64,000 bases of DNA from Rhodoblastus sp963736175 (GCA_963736175.1 CAVTNU010000002.1:124001-188000), one strand, 5' to 3'. Counted from the stretch's first letter, positions 54,367 through 63,137 are shown. Numbers and translations are program-made. Notes: generated by a model not told the origin, from the sequence alone.

Positions 54367-55287
54367 ATGGCAATCACAGGCGTTCTTCGTCCTGGCTTCA
54401 TCCAGCTTCGCGTGCTCGACATGCCGGCCGCGATCGAGCATTACACCAAGCGCATCGGCCTGCATCAGGTCACGGAAGGTCCCGACGGCCGCGTCTATCT
54501 GAAATCGGCCGACGAATTCGACCATCATTCCTTCGTGCTGCGCCGCGCCGATACGGCCGGCTACGACGTGATGGCGTTCAAGGTCGCCAAGGAATCCGAC
54601 CTCGACATGTTCGAAAAGCGCATCACCGAGTACGGCTACAAAGTCGATCACGTGAAGGCGGGCGAGCAGCCGGGCATCGGCCGCCGCATCGGCTGGATGC
54701 TGGAATCGGGCCATCGCATCGAACTCTTCCATCAGGCCGACATGTCGGAGCCGCATCCGCGCATCCACAACCCGGATCTCTGGGATCTCGAACCGCACGG
54801 CATGAAGGCGCGCCGGTTCGACCATGCGCTGCTCTACGGGCCGCATATCGAGAAGAACCTCGACTTCTTCACCAAGGTCCTGGACTTCGGTTGCGCCGAG
54901 CGCGTCGATCTGCCCGACGGCCTGCTGGCTATCTGGCTGACCTGCGGCATGAAGGCGCATGACATCGCTTTCGTGAAACATGCCGACGCCGGCAAGTTCC
55001 ACCACGCCGCCTTCGAGCTGGAGAACTGGCAACATGTCGGCGAAGCCGCCGACATCATCACCCGTTACAATATCTCGATCGATATCGGACCGACCCGCCA
55101 CGGCATCACGCGCGGCCAGACGATCTATTTCTTCGATCCGTCGGGCAACCGCAACGAAGTCTATGCCGGCGGCTACACCTATTATCCCGATCTCCCGACC
55201 CGCACCTGGGACGAGAAGGAAATCGGCCGCGGCATCTTCTACTACGAGCGTCAGCTCAATGACGCCTTCCTGACCGTCGTGACCTGA
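54367..55287 (+). CDS. dmpB: catechol 2,3-dioxygenase
   Basis: A 306-residue extradiol dioxygenase (XylE/DmpB group). Predicted Fe(II) ligands are His153 (RRFDHALLYG), His213 (KFHHAAFE) and Glu264 (GNRNEVYAGG), one residue shifted from XylE. It opens the ring of catechol to 2-hydroxymuconic semialdehyde. TCTAGGAGGATAATATA before ATG is a very strong ribosome-binding site, as expected for a gene needing high expression. Confidence 0.97.
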   Translation: MAITGVLRPGFIQLRVLDMPAAIEHYTKRIGLHQVTEGPDGRVYLKSADEFDHHSFVLRRADTAGYDVMAFKVAKESDLDMFEKRITEYGYKVDHVKAGEQPGIGRRIGWMLESGHRIELFHQADMSEPHPRIHNPDLWDLEPHGMKARRFDHALLYGPHIEKNLDFFTKVLDFGCAERVDLPDGLLAIWLTCGMKAHDIAFVKHADAGKFHHAAFELENWQHVGEAADIITRYNISIDIGPTRHGITRGQTIYFFDPSGNRNEVYAGGYTYYPDLPTRTWDEKEIGRGIFYYERQLNDAFLTVVT

Positions 55288-55388
55288 TACAAAGATCGCG
55301 TCGCGCGACCCTTTGCTTTCCGGCGAGGGGCCGCGCGATATAGCCCGCCGATGGCTGCGAGACAGTCCAAAACGAGAAACGCCAGACC

Positions 55389-55814
55389 ATGCCGATCACG
55401 ATTTCACGGTCTTCCATCAGCGCCGAGGCCGCCCATGCGGCGGTCGCGGCCGCGGTCGCGCACGGCCGCTCGATCGGCAAGGCGGTCGTCTGCGCCGTCG
55501 TCGACGTCAGCGGCGACCTCGTGGCTTTGTTGCGTGGCGACGGGGCCTTCAAAGCCTCGATCACCATCGCGCAAGACAAGGCTTATACGGCCGCCGTGTT
55601 CGGCGCCTCGACCGACGCCCTCAGCGCCGCGCTGAGCGCCAACGCCGCGTTGCATCAGGGCATCGCCCTGCGCCCCGGCGTCGTGCTGTTCGGCGGCGGC
55701 GCGCCGATTCTGGTCGAGGGTGTGGTCGTCGGCGGCGTTGGCGTCTCCGGCGGCTCGGAGGACGATGATCGCGCCTGCGCTGAAGCTGGCCTGCGGGCGG
55801 GGGTCCGTAAATAA
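55389..55814 (+). CDS. GlcG/HbpS-like protein (DUF336)
   Basis: A 141-residue protein: VCAVVDVSGDLVALLRGDGA, ASITIAQDKAYTAAVFGAST, VLFGGGAPILVEGVVVGGVG and GSEDDDRACAEAGL are the DUF336 hallmarks. Family members include heme-binding HbpS and GlcG; in aromatic operons they are frequent passengers between the dioxygenase and dehydrogenase genes, with no settled role. It could bind a cofactor or a reactive intermediate; this is open. Confidence 0.88.
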   Translation: MPITISRSSISAEAAHAAVAAAVAHGRSIGKAVVCAVVDVSGDLVALLRGDGAFKASITIAQDKAYTAAVFGASTDALSAALSANAALHQGIALRPGVVLFGGGAPILVEGVVVGGVGVSGGSEDDDRACAEAGLRAGVRK

Positions 55815-55840
55815 AAACGATATTTTATTGAAAAACGATA
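55813..55840 (+). promoter_or_regulatory. AT-rich direct repeat before dmpC
   Basis: AAAAACGATA occurs at 55813-55822 and again at 55831-55840 in the 105-base gap before dmpC. The first copy continues as CGATATT, resembling the TCGATATT octamers of the gntR–dmpK region. An internal promoter or operator is possible; no good -10/-35 pair was found. Confidence 0.35.
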
Positions 55841-55919
55841 AAAAGGATGGCACAACGCCGCGGCGCGCGGTTCGCGCGCGGTGGTCAATTGCGCCCGATC
55901 ACGGATAGAGGGGACGGAC

Positions 55920-57431
55920 ATGTCGGTTCAGGCTCTGCACAAACAAGCGCGCGCGGCTGTTGACACGGCGCGGCGCGACGCCGCGCATTTCATTGATGGC
56001 GCGTTCACGCAAGGGACGACCGGCAAGAGCTGGGAAAACCGCTCGCCGCTGGACAACAGCGTCATCGGACGCGTTCCGGAGGGCGGCAAGGCGGAGATCG
56101 ACGCCGCCGTGCGCGCCGCCCGCGCGGCGCTTGAAGGCCCCTGGGGTCAGATGAGCGTCGCCGAGCGCACCGATCTGCTCGCCGCCGTGGCCGACGAGAT
56201 CAACGCCCGCTTCGACGAGTTTCTCGCCGCCGAATGTCTGGACACCGGCAAGCCATACAGTCTGGCTTCGCATATCGACATTCCGCGCGGCGCCGCCAAT
56301 TTCAAAATGTTCGCCGATACGGTGAAGAACATTTCGACCGAAACTTTCACCATGCCGACCCCCGACGGTCAGGGCGCGCTGAATTACGCGCTGCGCAAGC
56401 CCAAGGGCGTGATCGCGGTGATTTCGCCCTGGAATCTGCCGCTGCTGCTGATGACCTGGAAAGTCGGCCCGGCGCTCGCCTGCGGCAATACGGTCATCGT
56501 CAAGCCCTCCGAGGAAACGCCGCTGACCGCCACCTTGCTCGGCGAGGTGATGAACAAGGTCGGCGTGCCCAAGGGCGTTTATAATGTCGTGCACGGCTTC
56601 GGCCCGGATTCGGCGGGCGAATATCTGACGCAGCATCCGATGGTCAACGGCGTCACCTTCACCGGCGAAACCCGCACCGGCGAAGCCATCATGCGCCAGG
56701 CGGCGCTCGGCGTGCGGCAGGTTTCCTTCGAACTCGGCGGCAAGAATCCGGCGTTGGTTTTCGCCGATTGCGATCTTGACAAGGCGATCGAGGGCACGAT
56801 GCGCTCCGCCTTCGCCAATTGCGGCCAAGTGTGCCTGGGCACCGAACGCGTCTATGTCGAGCGGCCGATTTTCGACGCCTTCGTGGCGCGCCTGAAAGCC
56901 GGCGCGCAGGCGCTCAAGCCGGGGCGGCCGGAAGATGGGGCGACCGGCATCGGCCCGTTGATCTCGCAGGAGCATCGCGATAAGGTTTTGTCATATTACA
57001 GGCTCGCGCTCGAAGAAGGCGCGACGCTGGTGACCGGCGGCGGCGTTCCGGCGATGCCGGGCGAACTGGCCGACGGCGCCTGGATCGAGCCGACGATCTG
57101 GACCGGACTTAAGGACGACGCGCGCGTGGTCAACGAGGAAATCTTTGGCCCGTGCTGCCACATCCGTCCCTTCGACACCGAAGAAGAGGCGATCAAGCTG
57201 GCCAATTCCACCCCTTATGGACTCGCCGCCGCCGTGTGGACCGAAAATCTGTCTCGCGCCCACCGCGTCGCGGCGCGGATGGACGTCGGTATCTGCTGGG
57301 TCAACAGCTGGTTCCTGCGCGATCTGCGCACCGCCTTCGGCGGCGCCAAGCAATCGGGCATCGGCCGCGAGGGCGGCCTGCATTCGCTGGAGTTTTACAC
57401 CGAACTGTCCAACGTCTGCATCAAATTGTAA
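55920..57431 (+). CDS. dmpC: 2-hydroxymuconic semialdehyde dehydrogenase
   Basis: A 503-residue NAD-dependent aldehyde dehydrogenase: SPWNLPLLLMTWKVGPALA, catalytic Glu271 in SFELGGKNP and nucleophile Cys305 in FANCGQVCLG. It oxidises the ring-cleavage product to 4-oxalocrotonate, the first step of the dehydrogenative branch. It is a little longer than DmpC at the N-terminus. ATG 55920 follows ATAGAGGGGACGGAC. Confidence 0.94.
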   Translation: MSVQALHKQARAAVDTARRDAAHFIDGAFTQGTTGKSWENRSPLDNSVIGRVPEGGKAEIDAAVRAARAALEGPWGQMSVAERTDLLAAVADEINARFDEFLAAECLDTGKPYSLASHIDIPRGAANFKMFADTVKNISTETFTMPTPDGQGALNYALRKPKGVIAVISPWNLPLLLMTWKVGPALACGNTVIVKPSEETPLTATLLGEVMNKVGVPKGVYNVVHGFGPDSAGEYLTQHPMVNGVTFTGETRTGEAIMRQAALGVRQVSFELGGKNPALVFADCDLDKAIEGTMRSAFANCGQVCLGTERVYVERPIFDAFVARLKAGAQALKPGRPEDGATGIGPLISQEHRDKVLSYYRLALEEGATLVTGGGVPAMPGELADGAWIEPTIWTGLKDDARVVNEEIFGPCCHIRPFDTEEEAIKLANSTPYGLAAAVWTENLSRAHRVAARMDVGICWVNSWFLRDLRTAFGGAKQSGIGREGGLHSLEFYTELSNVCIKL

Positions 57432-57464
57432 AACTGGCGCGCCTTTGCGAAGGAGTGGGGCGAA

Positions 57465-58406
57465 ATGAAGAAGCTTTCCTGCGCGATCATCGGATCGGGC
57501 AACATCGGCACGGATCTGATGATCAAGATCATGCGCATGTCGAAGAATCTCGAGATGGGCGCGATGGTCGGCATTGATCCGGCCTCGGACGGTCTGGCCA
57601 GAGCGGCGCGCCTTGGCGTGCCTACGACGCACGAAGGCGTCGAGGGTCTGTTGAAACTGCCGAATTACAAAGATATCGCCATTGTCTTCGACGCCACCTC
57701 GGCCAAGGCGCATCTGCATAACAACGCCCTGTTGCAGAAGGATGGCAAGAAGGTGATCGATCTGACGCCGGCGGCGATCGGACCTTTCACCATTCCGGTC
57801 ATCAACGGCGAGGCCAATCTCGACGAGCCCAACGTCAACATGGTGACCTGCGGCGGGCAGGCGACGATACCGATCGTTCACGCCGTGCGCCGGGCGAGCA
57901 AGCGGGTGATCTGGGGCGAGATCGTCGCGTCGATCTCCTCGAAGTCGGCGGGTCCGGGGACCAGGGCCAATATCGACGAATTCACCGAGACGACCTCGCA
58001 GGCGATCGAGAAGCTCGGCGGCGCCGAACACGGCAAGGCGATCATCATTCTCAATCCGGCCGAACCGCCGCTGATCATGCGCGATACGGTGTTCACGCTG
58101 TCGCAGGGCGGCTCGAAGGAGGAGATCGAAAAGTCGATTCTCGACATGGTCGCTGCGGTGCAGAAATACGTGCCGGGCTATCGCCTGAAACAGAAGGTGC
58201 AGTTCGAGAACATCGGCGACAACGCGCCCGTGCGCATTCCCGGCGTGGGCCTCTGCTCCGGCTTGAAAACCACGGTGTTCCTTGAGGTCGAAGGCGCCGC
58301 CCATTACCTGCCGGCCTATGCCGGCAATCTCGACATCATGACCTCGGCGGCGATGAATACGGCCGATCGCTGGGCCGGCAAGCAATTGGCGAAGGAGGCC
58401 GCGTGA
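57465..58406 (+). CDS. dmpF: acetaldehyde dehydrogenase (acylating)
   Basis: A 313-residue enzyme converting acetaldehyde, NAD and CoA to acetyl-CoA. Rossmann motif AIIGSGNIGTDLM and catalytic Cys129 in NMVTCGGQATIP are visible. It works as a complex with the aldolase DmpG, channelling toxic acetaldehyde; accordingly its stop overlaps the dmpG start. Confidence 0.96.
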   Translation: MKKLSCAIIGSGNIGTDLMIKIMRMSKNLEMGAMVGIDPASDGLARAARLGVPTTHEGVEGLLKLPNYKDIAIVFDATSAKAHLHNNALLQKDGKKVIDLTPAAIGPFTIPVINGEANLDEPNVNMVTCGGQATIPIVHAVRRASKRVIWGEIVASISSKSAGPGTRANIDEFTETTSQAIEKLGGAEHGKAIIILNPAEPPLIMRDTVFTLSQGGSKEEIEKSILDMVAAVQKYVPGYRLKQKVQFENIGDNAPVRIPGVGLCSGLKTTVFLEVEGAAHYLPAYAGNLDIMTSAAMNTADRWAGKQLAKEAA

Positions 58407-59440
58407 TGGCGCGCGCGAACAAAAACAAACTCTACATTCAGGACGTCACGCTGCGCGACGGCATGCACGCCATCCGCCACCAATACAATCTCGACGTCGT
58501 GCGGCAGATCGCCCGCGCGCTCGACCGGGCCAAGGTCGACGCCATCGAAATCTGTCACGGCGACGGCATCACCGGCTCGACCTTCAATTACGGCTTCGGC
58601 TCGCATGACGACGCCGAATGGATCGCCGCCGTGGCGCAGGAATGCCAACACGCCGTGGTGACGGTTCTGCTGATTCCGGGCATCGGCACGGTGCATGACC
58701 TGAAAAACATGTATAAGGCCGGCGCGCGCAGCGTGCGCATCGCCACCCATTGCACCGAGGCCGACGTTTCCCGTCAGCATATCGAAGCGGCGCGCGAACT
58801 CGGCATGGACACGGTCGGATTTTTGATGATGGCGCATATGGCGCCGGTTGAAAAACTGGTCGAGCAGGCGCTGCTGATGGAAAGCTACGGCGCCGAGTGC
58901 GTCTATGTCACCAATTCGGCCGGCGCGCTGTTGCCGGGTCAATACGCCGAGCGGGTCAAGGCCGTGCGCGCGGCGCTCAAGCCCGCCACCGAGATCGGCG
59001 TGCATACCCATCACAATCTCACCCTTGGCGTCGCCAATGCGGTGGCGGGCATTGAGGCTGGCGCCGTGCGCGTCGACGCCTCGCTCGCCGGCATGGGCGC
59101 GGGCGCCGGCAATGCGCCGCTCGAAGCGCTGATCGCCGTGCTCGACCGGATGGGCGTTGAGACCGGCTGCGATCTGCATATGCTGATGGACGCCGCCGAC
59201 GATCTCGTGCGCCCGTTGCAGGATCGCCCCGTGCGGGTCGATCGCGAAAGCCTGTCGCTAGGCTATTCCGGCGTCTATTCGAGCTTCCTGCGCCATGCCG
59301 AGAACGCCTCCAAACTCTACGGCGTCGACGCGCGCGACATTTTGACCGAATTGGGCAAGCGCCGCATGGTCGGCGGCCAGGAGGACATGATTGTCGACGT
59401 CGCGCTCGATATCCTGAAAAGCCGCGCCGCCGCGCAATAG
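58406..59440 (+). CDS. dmpG: 4-hydroxy-2-oxovalerate aldolase
   Basis: A 344-residue DRE-TIM metallolyase: metal and substrate residues in VTLRDGMHAIRHQY (Arg17, Asp18, His21) and GVHTHHNLTLGVANA. It splits 4-hydroxy-2-oxovalerate into pyruvate and acetaldehyde, passed to DmpF. ATG 58406 overlaps the dmpF TGA; a GTG one codon earlier is an alternative. AAGGAGG lies upstream within dmpF. Confidence 0.96.
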   Translation: MARANKNKLYIQDVTLRDGMHAIRHQYNLDVVRQIARALDRAKVDAIEICHGDGITGSTFNYGFGSHDDAEWIAAVAQECQHAVVTVLLIPGIGTVHDLKNMYKAGARSVRIATHCTEADVSRQHIEAARELGMDTVGFLMMAHMAPVEKLVEQALLMESYGAECVYVTNSAGALLPGQYAERVKAVRAALKPATEIGVHTHHNLTLGVANAVAGIEAGAVRVDASLAGMGAGAGNAPLEALIAVLDRMGVETGCDLHMLMDAADDLVRPLQDRPVRVDRESLSLGYSGVYSSFLRHAENASKLYGVDARDILTELGKRRMVGGQEDMIVDVALDILKSRAAAQ

Positions 59441-59534
59441 GCAATCGCGACGTCGCGCCTTTGACCTGCGACGAAGATGTGCGTTTAATGGCGCCGCCTG
59501 ACGGCTTGGTGCGACACGCTTGGAGAAATGACCT

Positions 59535-59720
59535 GTGCCCATCGTCGACATCACCATGATTGAAGGCCGCACCGACGAGGCCAAGGCTCGCCTCATCGCG
59601 AAGGTCACCGACGCGATCCACGACGCGATCGCCGCGCCGAAGGAATCGGTCCGGGTAATTCTTCGTGAGGTTCCGGCGAACCATTTTGGCGTCGGCGGCG
59701 TCGCCAAAACCAAGAAGTAA
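59535..59720 (+). CDS. dmpI: 4-oxalocrotonate tautomerase
   Basis: A 61-residue protein starting MPIVDITMIEGRTDEAKARL, leaving Pro1 as catalytic base. Arg residues near the middle and end of IAAPKESVRVILREV match the active-site arginines of the family. It isomerises 4-oxalocrotonate before decarboxylation. GAGAAATGACCTGTG precedes the start; the initiator at 59535 is GTG. Confidence 0.93.
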   Translation: MPIVDITMIEGRTDEAKARLIAKVTDAIHDAIAAPKESVRVILREVPANHFGVGGVAKTKK

Positions 59721-59754
59721 CATTTACAAGGGCTGATTGTTCGGTCTGGCGCCT

Positions 59755-60132
59755 ATGTCGCGATCCCCTGTTTCCCCGGTAATATCAAGAATGTCCGGCG
59801 ATTCGCCGGTGCCGAACGGCGCCTTGACGCCGCGTCTGGAGAAAGTGTTGACGGCCTTCGGCGGGACGCGCGCGCGCCTGAATCTCGCTGCCGACGACGC
59901 TTTGATTTTTCTCGCGCTGGGCCACATGAGCCTGTTGATCTCCCCCGCTGGGACGATGAGCCGTCCGGTGGCCTGCGTCGACGTCGCCGCGCTGCTGAAA
60001 ATTCCCAAGGAGACCGTGCGGCGCAAGATCGCCCGTCTGGTCGAGCTTGATCTCGCCGCCGCGACGACGCGCGGCGTGTTCGTCAAAAACGTCGACGAAT
60101 GGCGCGCGCTTGTTGAGCAGGTGGCGGGGTAG
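59755..60132 (+). CDS. small winged-helix protein at the end of the phenol operon
   Basis: A 125-residue protein whose C-terminal part (VDVAALLKIPKETVRRKIAR, LVELDLAAATTRGVFVKNVD) looks like a winged helix with recognition helix, as in MarR/Crp-like DNA-binding domains. The N-terminal half (LEKVLTAFGGTRARLNLAAD) is not recognised. It lies 34 bases after dmpI and so is probably co-transcribed, suggesting a second local regulator. TTG 59737, with AAGGG upstream, is an alternative start. Confidence 0.65.
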   Translation: MSRSPVSPVISRMSGDSPVPNGALTPRLEKVLTAFGGTRARLNLAADDALIFLALGHMSLLISPAGTMSRPVACVDVAALLKIPKETVRRKIARLVELDLAAATTRGVFVKNVDEWRALVEQVAG

Positions 60133-60190
60133 AGCGTGTTGTCGTCAGCGTTCCGCCCTGTTCACGGGGCGCTTGGTTTTGTCCGACGCT

Positions 60191-60643
60191 TCACAAACCG
60201 CCGACGGGATTCCAGCCGAGCTTGTCCTTGATGCGTTTCATCAGCGTGTCGCGAACCGCGCGGTAGGCGTCGAGCATTTGTTCGCGCGAGCCCTGGACGG
60301 CCGTGGCGTCGATCGTCGGCCAATATTCGACGTCGACCGCGTAGGTCCGGGTGAATTCGAGCGCCTTGTGATGGGCTTCGGGCGACAGCGTGATGATCAA
60401 ATCGAAGCTGGAGTCTTCCAGATCCTCGAAGGTTTGAGCGCGGTGGCGCGAAATATCGATGCCGATCTCGTCCATCACCGCGATGGCGAAGCCATCAATT
60501 TCGCCGCGTTTGACGCCCGCCGAAGCGAAATAGATTTCACGGCCGAACAGAAATTTGGCGGCGGCTTCGGCCATCGGCGAGCGTACGGCGTTCATCGTGC
60601 AGGCGAACAGCACCGATTGCGGGCGACGCGGCCTTTCGTTCAT
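60191..60643 (-). CDS. low-molecular-weight protein tyrosine phosphatase-like protein
   Basis: A 150-residue protein with phosphatase loop C15TMNAVRS (CX5R) near the N-terminus and FDLIITLSPEAHH. This variant, with MNAVRSPMAEA after the Cys, is typical of an alphaproteobacterial LMWPc/ArsC-like family encoded after UPF0262. Substrate unknown; arsenate reductase or protein phosphatase are both possible. It follows UPF0262 by 48 bases on the minus strand. Confidence 0.85.
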   Translation of the reverse strand: MNERPRRPQSVLFACTMNAVRSPMAEAAAKFLFGREIYFASAGVKRGEIDGFAIAVMDEIGIDISRHRAQTFEDLEDSSFDLIITLSPEAHHKALEFTRTYAVDVEYWPTIDATAVQGSREQMLDAYRAVRDTLMKRIKDKLGWNPVGGL

Positions 60644-60691
60644 CTTATACTTCTAAGCGAAGCGGGCGAGAAGCGCGCGTCGGCATGGCCC

Positions 60692-61180
60692 TCATCCCTT
60701 CCAGTGCAGCGCGGTCACCAAAGTGAAGATCCGCCGGGCGGTGTCGAAGTCGCAATCGATCTTGCCCTTGAGGCGTTCGCTGAGCAGCTGCGCGCCCTCG
60801 TTGTGCAAGCCGCGGCGGCCCATGTCGATGGCTTCGATCTGCGCCGGAGAGGCGGTGCGGATCGCCTCGTAGTAGCTTTCGCAGATCATGAAATAATCTT
60901 TGAGGATGCGGCGGAACGGCGCGAGCGAGAGGATGTGCGAAATGACGCTCGCGCCGGTTTCCTCGCGAATGTCGAGCGCCAGCTTGGCTTCGTGCAAGGC
61001 GATGTGGAGATGATAGGGGCCGCCTTCGCGGCCCGGCAGCGCGAAGCTGTTTTCCTCGATCAGGTCATAAATGGCGATGGCGCGCTCGTGCTCTTGATCG
61101 GGCGTGCCTGCGCCGATCGAGGCTTCGTCGAGCGTCACTTTGACGAGGCGTTGACGGCGCGTGGCGTCCACATCGGTCAT
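60692..61180 (-). CDS. UPF0262 family protein
   Basis: A 162-residue protein: LVKVTLDEASIGAGTPDQEH, ERAIAIYDLIEENSFALPG, LSLAPFRRILKDYFMICESY and GRRGLHNEGAQLLSERLKGK are typical of UPF0262, widespread in alphaproteobacteria and of unknown function. ATG 61180 (MTDVDATRRQ) gives the family length; an earlier start would overlap hisD. It is four bases from hisD, clearly in its operon. Confidence 0.88.
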   Translation of the reverse strand: MTDVDATRRQRLVKVTLDEASIGAGTPDQEHERAIAIYDLIEENSFALPGREGGPYHLHIALHEAKLALDIREETGASVISHILSLAPFRRILKDYFMICESYYEAIRTASPAQIEAIDMGRRGLHNEGAQLLSERLKGKIDCDFDTARRIFTLVTALHWKG

Positions 61181-61184
61181 GGGA

Positions 61185-62480
61185 TTATATCCGGTTCGTT
61201 CGGATGGCGACGGAATTGGCGTGGGCGTCGAGCCTTTCGGCCCGTCCAAGCGTCACCGCCGCCGGGCCGATCCGCGCCAGACTGGCCGCATCGCATTTGA
61301 GCAGGGAGGTGCGCTTCATGAAATCGAGCACGTTGAGGCCCGAAGAAAACCGCGCGGAACGGGCGGTCGGCAGCACGTGGTTGGAGCCGCCCACATAATC
61401 GCCGATGGCTTCGGGCGTATAGGCGCCGATGAAGATCGCGCCGGCGTTGCGCACCCGCGCGGCCAGACTTTCGGCCTCGACCGCCATGATTTCCAGATGT
61501 TCGGCGGCCAAGCGGTCGGCCAGCGGAATGGCGGCGTTCAGGCTCTCGACCTTGATCAGCGCGCCCAGCTCTTCCCAGCTTTCGCCGGCGATGGCCCGGC
61601 GCGGCAGCGTTTCCAACTGGCGCGCCACCGACTTCTCGACGGCGGCGAGAAGAGCGGAATCGTCTGAAATCAGAATCGATTGGGCGGCCGTGTCATGCTC
61701 GGCCTGCGCCAGCAGATCGGCGGCGATCCATTCGGGATTGGCGTCGCCGTCCGCTAAAATCAGTACTTCGGAGGGTCCGGCGATCATGTCGATGCCGACG
61801 GTTCCGAACACGCGTCGTTTGGCCGCCGCGACAAAGGCGTTGCCCGGTCCGACGATCTTGGCGACCGGAGCGATGGTCTTGGTGCCGAAAGCAAGCGCGG
61901 CCACCGCCTGCGCGCCGCCGATCCGGTAGATTTCGTCGACGCCCGCCAATCGGGCCGCCGCAAGCACCAGGGGATGCAATTTGCCATCGGGGCAGGGGGC
62001 GACCATCACCAGCCGTTCGACGCCGGCGACCTTAGCCGGCGCGGCGTTCATCAGCACGGAGGAAGGATAGCTGGCGGTGCCGCCGGGCACATAGAGCCCC
62101 ACGGCTTCGATGGCGCTCCAGCGCCAACCCAGCTCCACCCCCGCCTCGTCGACAAAACGCAGGTCCTGCGGCTTCTGGCGTTGGTGAAAAGCGACGATGC
62201 GGCGATAGGCGAGTTCGAGCGCGTCAAGTTGCTCGCGCGAGCACAAGGCTACCGCCTCGTCCACGTCCGCCGCCGAAACGCGCATGGTCTGCGCCGTCAA
62301 TTCGAGACGGTCGAAACGGCGCGTGTAGTCGATCAGGGCGTCGTCGCCGCGCGTCACCACGTCGGCGATGATATCGCGCACGATGTGGTCGACATCCTCG
62401 GCGCTCTCGCGCTTCATGTGCAGAAGCATTTCGAAAGCCTGTTCGAATCCTTCGGCGCTGGCGTCGAGCCTGATCGGCAT
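61185..62480 (-). CDS. hisD: histidinol dehydrogenase
   Basis: A 431-residue zinc enzyme performing the last two steps of histidine synthesis. VGLYVPGGTASYPSSVLMNA, IGGAQAVAALAFGT, KIVGPGNAFVAAAKR, IDMIAGPSEVLILAD and the zinc-site region LLAQAEHDTAAQSILI are all present. ATG 62480 (MPIRLDASAE) is the family start. Order DUF2948–hisD–UPF0262–phosphatase is a conserved alphaproteobacterial operon. Confidence 0.96.
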   Translation of the reverse strand: MPIRLDASAEGFEQAFEMLLHMKRESAEDVDHIVRDIIADVVTRGDDALIDYTRRFDRLELTAQTMRVSAADVDEAVALCSREQLDALELAYRRIVAFHQRQKPQDLRFVDEAGVELGWRWSAIEAVGLYVPGGTASYPSSVLMNAAPAKVAGVERLVMVAPCPDGKLHPLVLAAARLAGVDEIYRIGGAQAVAALAFGTKTIAPVAKIVGPGNAFVAAAKRRVFGTVGIDMIAGPSEVLILADGDANPEWIAADLLAQAEHDTAAQSILISDDSALLAAVEKSVARQLETLPRRAIAGESWEELGALIKVESLNAAIPLADRLAAEHLEIMAVEAESLAARVRNAGAIFIGAYTPEAIGDYVGGSNHVLPTARSARFSSGLNVLDFMKRTSLLKCDAASLARIGPAAVTLGRAERLDAHANSVAIRTNRI

Positions 62481-62657
62481 TTCCTGTCGTCCTCCGCGAT
62501 GGCGCGGGCGTCTGGCCGCCCGGCGACTCATCGAATGATCTTTCAGCCTATCCGCGAGAGCGGGGCGCGTCTTCACGGAATCAAAACGCTCGCTCGAACT
62601 TTTTGTTCTAACGCAGGATATTGTCCAGAAACTCCAGTATTTTCTGGCGACCTTGCT

Positions 62658-63137
62658 CTATGCGACCTCGGGCGCGTCGTCGATAGGATGGCCCGGCGCG
62701 CGGCGCGTCGGCCAACGCGGCCCGATGTCGCGCATCTGGCCCTCGAGGCACTCGACGTCGAGACGCAGAGCGCAGCCGCCGGAGAAGGTCAGGACGATCT
62801 GGCCGGAGGGGGCCTCCCCCGGCGTGAATTCGATATGCAGCAGATTGAGAATGTCGTTTGGTCGATCCTGTCGGAAACCGAGGCGGGATACGCCGAGCAC
62901 CCGCTCGAAATGCAGGCCCGCGCGACAGCGCTCCATGCGGCCCTTGGTCATCCCCGCCCAGTCGAACCGGTTGAGCGCCAGCACGAAGCGCTTTTGCTCC
63001 GGCAGGAAGATCATGTCGCCGACGCGCGTTACGGCGTCCTGCAAATGCGTCGAAAAGACGGAGAGATCATCGACGTCAAGCGCCGCCAGCCGCAGAAATG
63101 CGGGTTCGGAGTTTTCCGCGGGCAAGTCCTCAGTCAT
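62658..63137 (-). CDS. DUF2948 family protein
   Basis: A 159-residue protein with LAALDVDDLSVFSTHLQDAV, FVLALNRFDWAG and IEFTPGEAPSGQIVLTFSGG, plus CALRLDVECLEGQMRDIGPR, all hallmarks of DUF2948. It is regularly encoded upstream of hisD in alphaproteobacteria. No function known. ATG 63137 is chosen since upstream sequence is basic and unconserved. The 177-base gap to hisD holds no further gene. Confidence 0.85.
   Translation of the reverse strand: MTEDLPAENSEPAFLRLAALDVDDLSVFSTHLQDAVTRVGDMIFLPEQKRFVLALNRFDWAGMTKGRMERCRAGLHFERVLGVSRLGFRQDRPNDILNLLHIEFTPGEAPSGQIVLTFSGGCALRLDVECLEGQMRDIGPRWPTRRAPGHPIDDAPEVA

Noticed and set aside
60148..60183. Terminator after the phenol operon
   Set aside because: AGCG...CCC/GGG..CGCT with GGTTTTG is imperfect and the T-run is short; not strong enough to list as a terminator.
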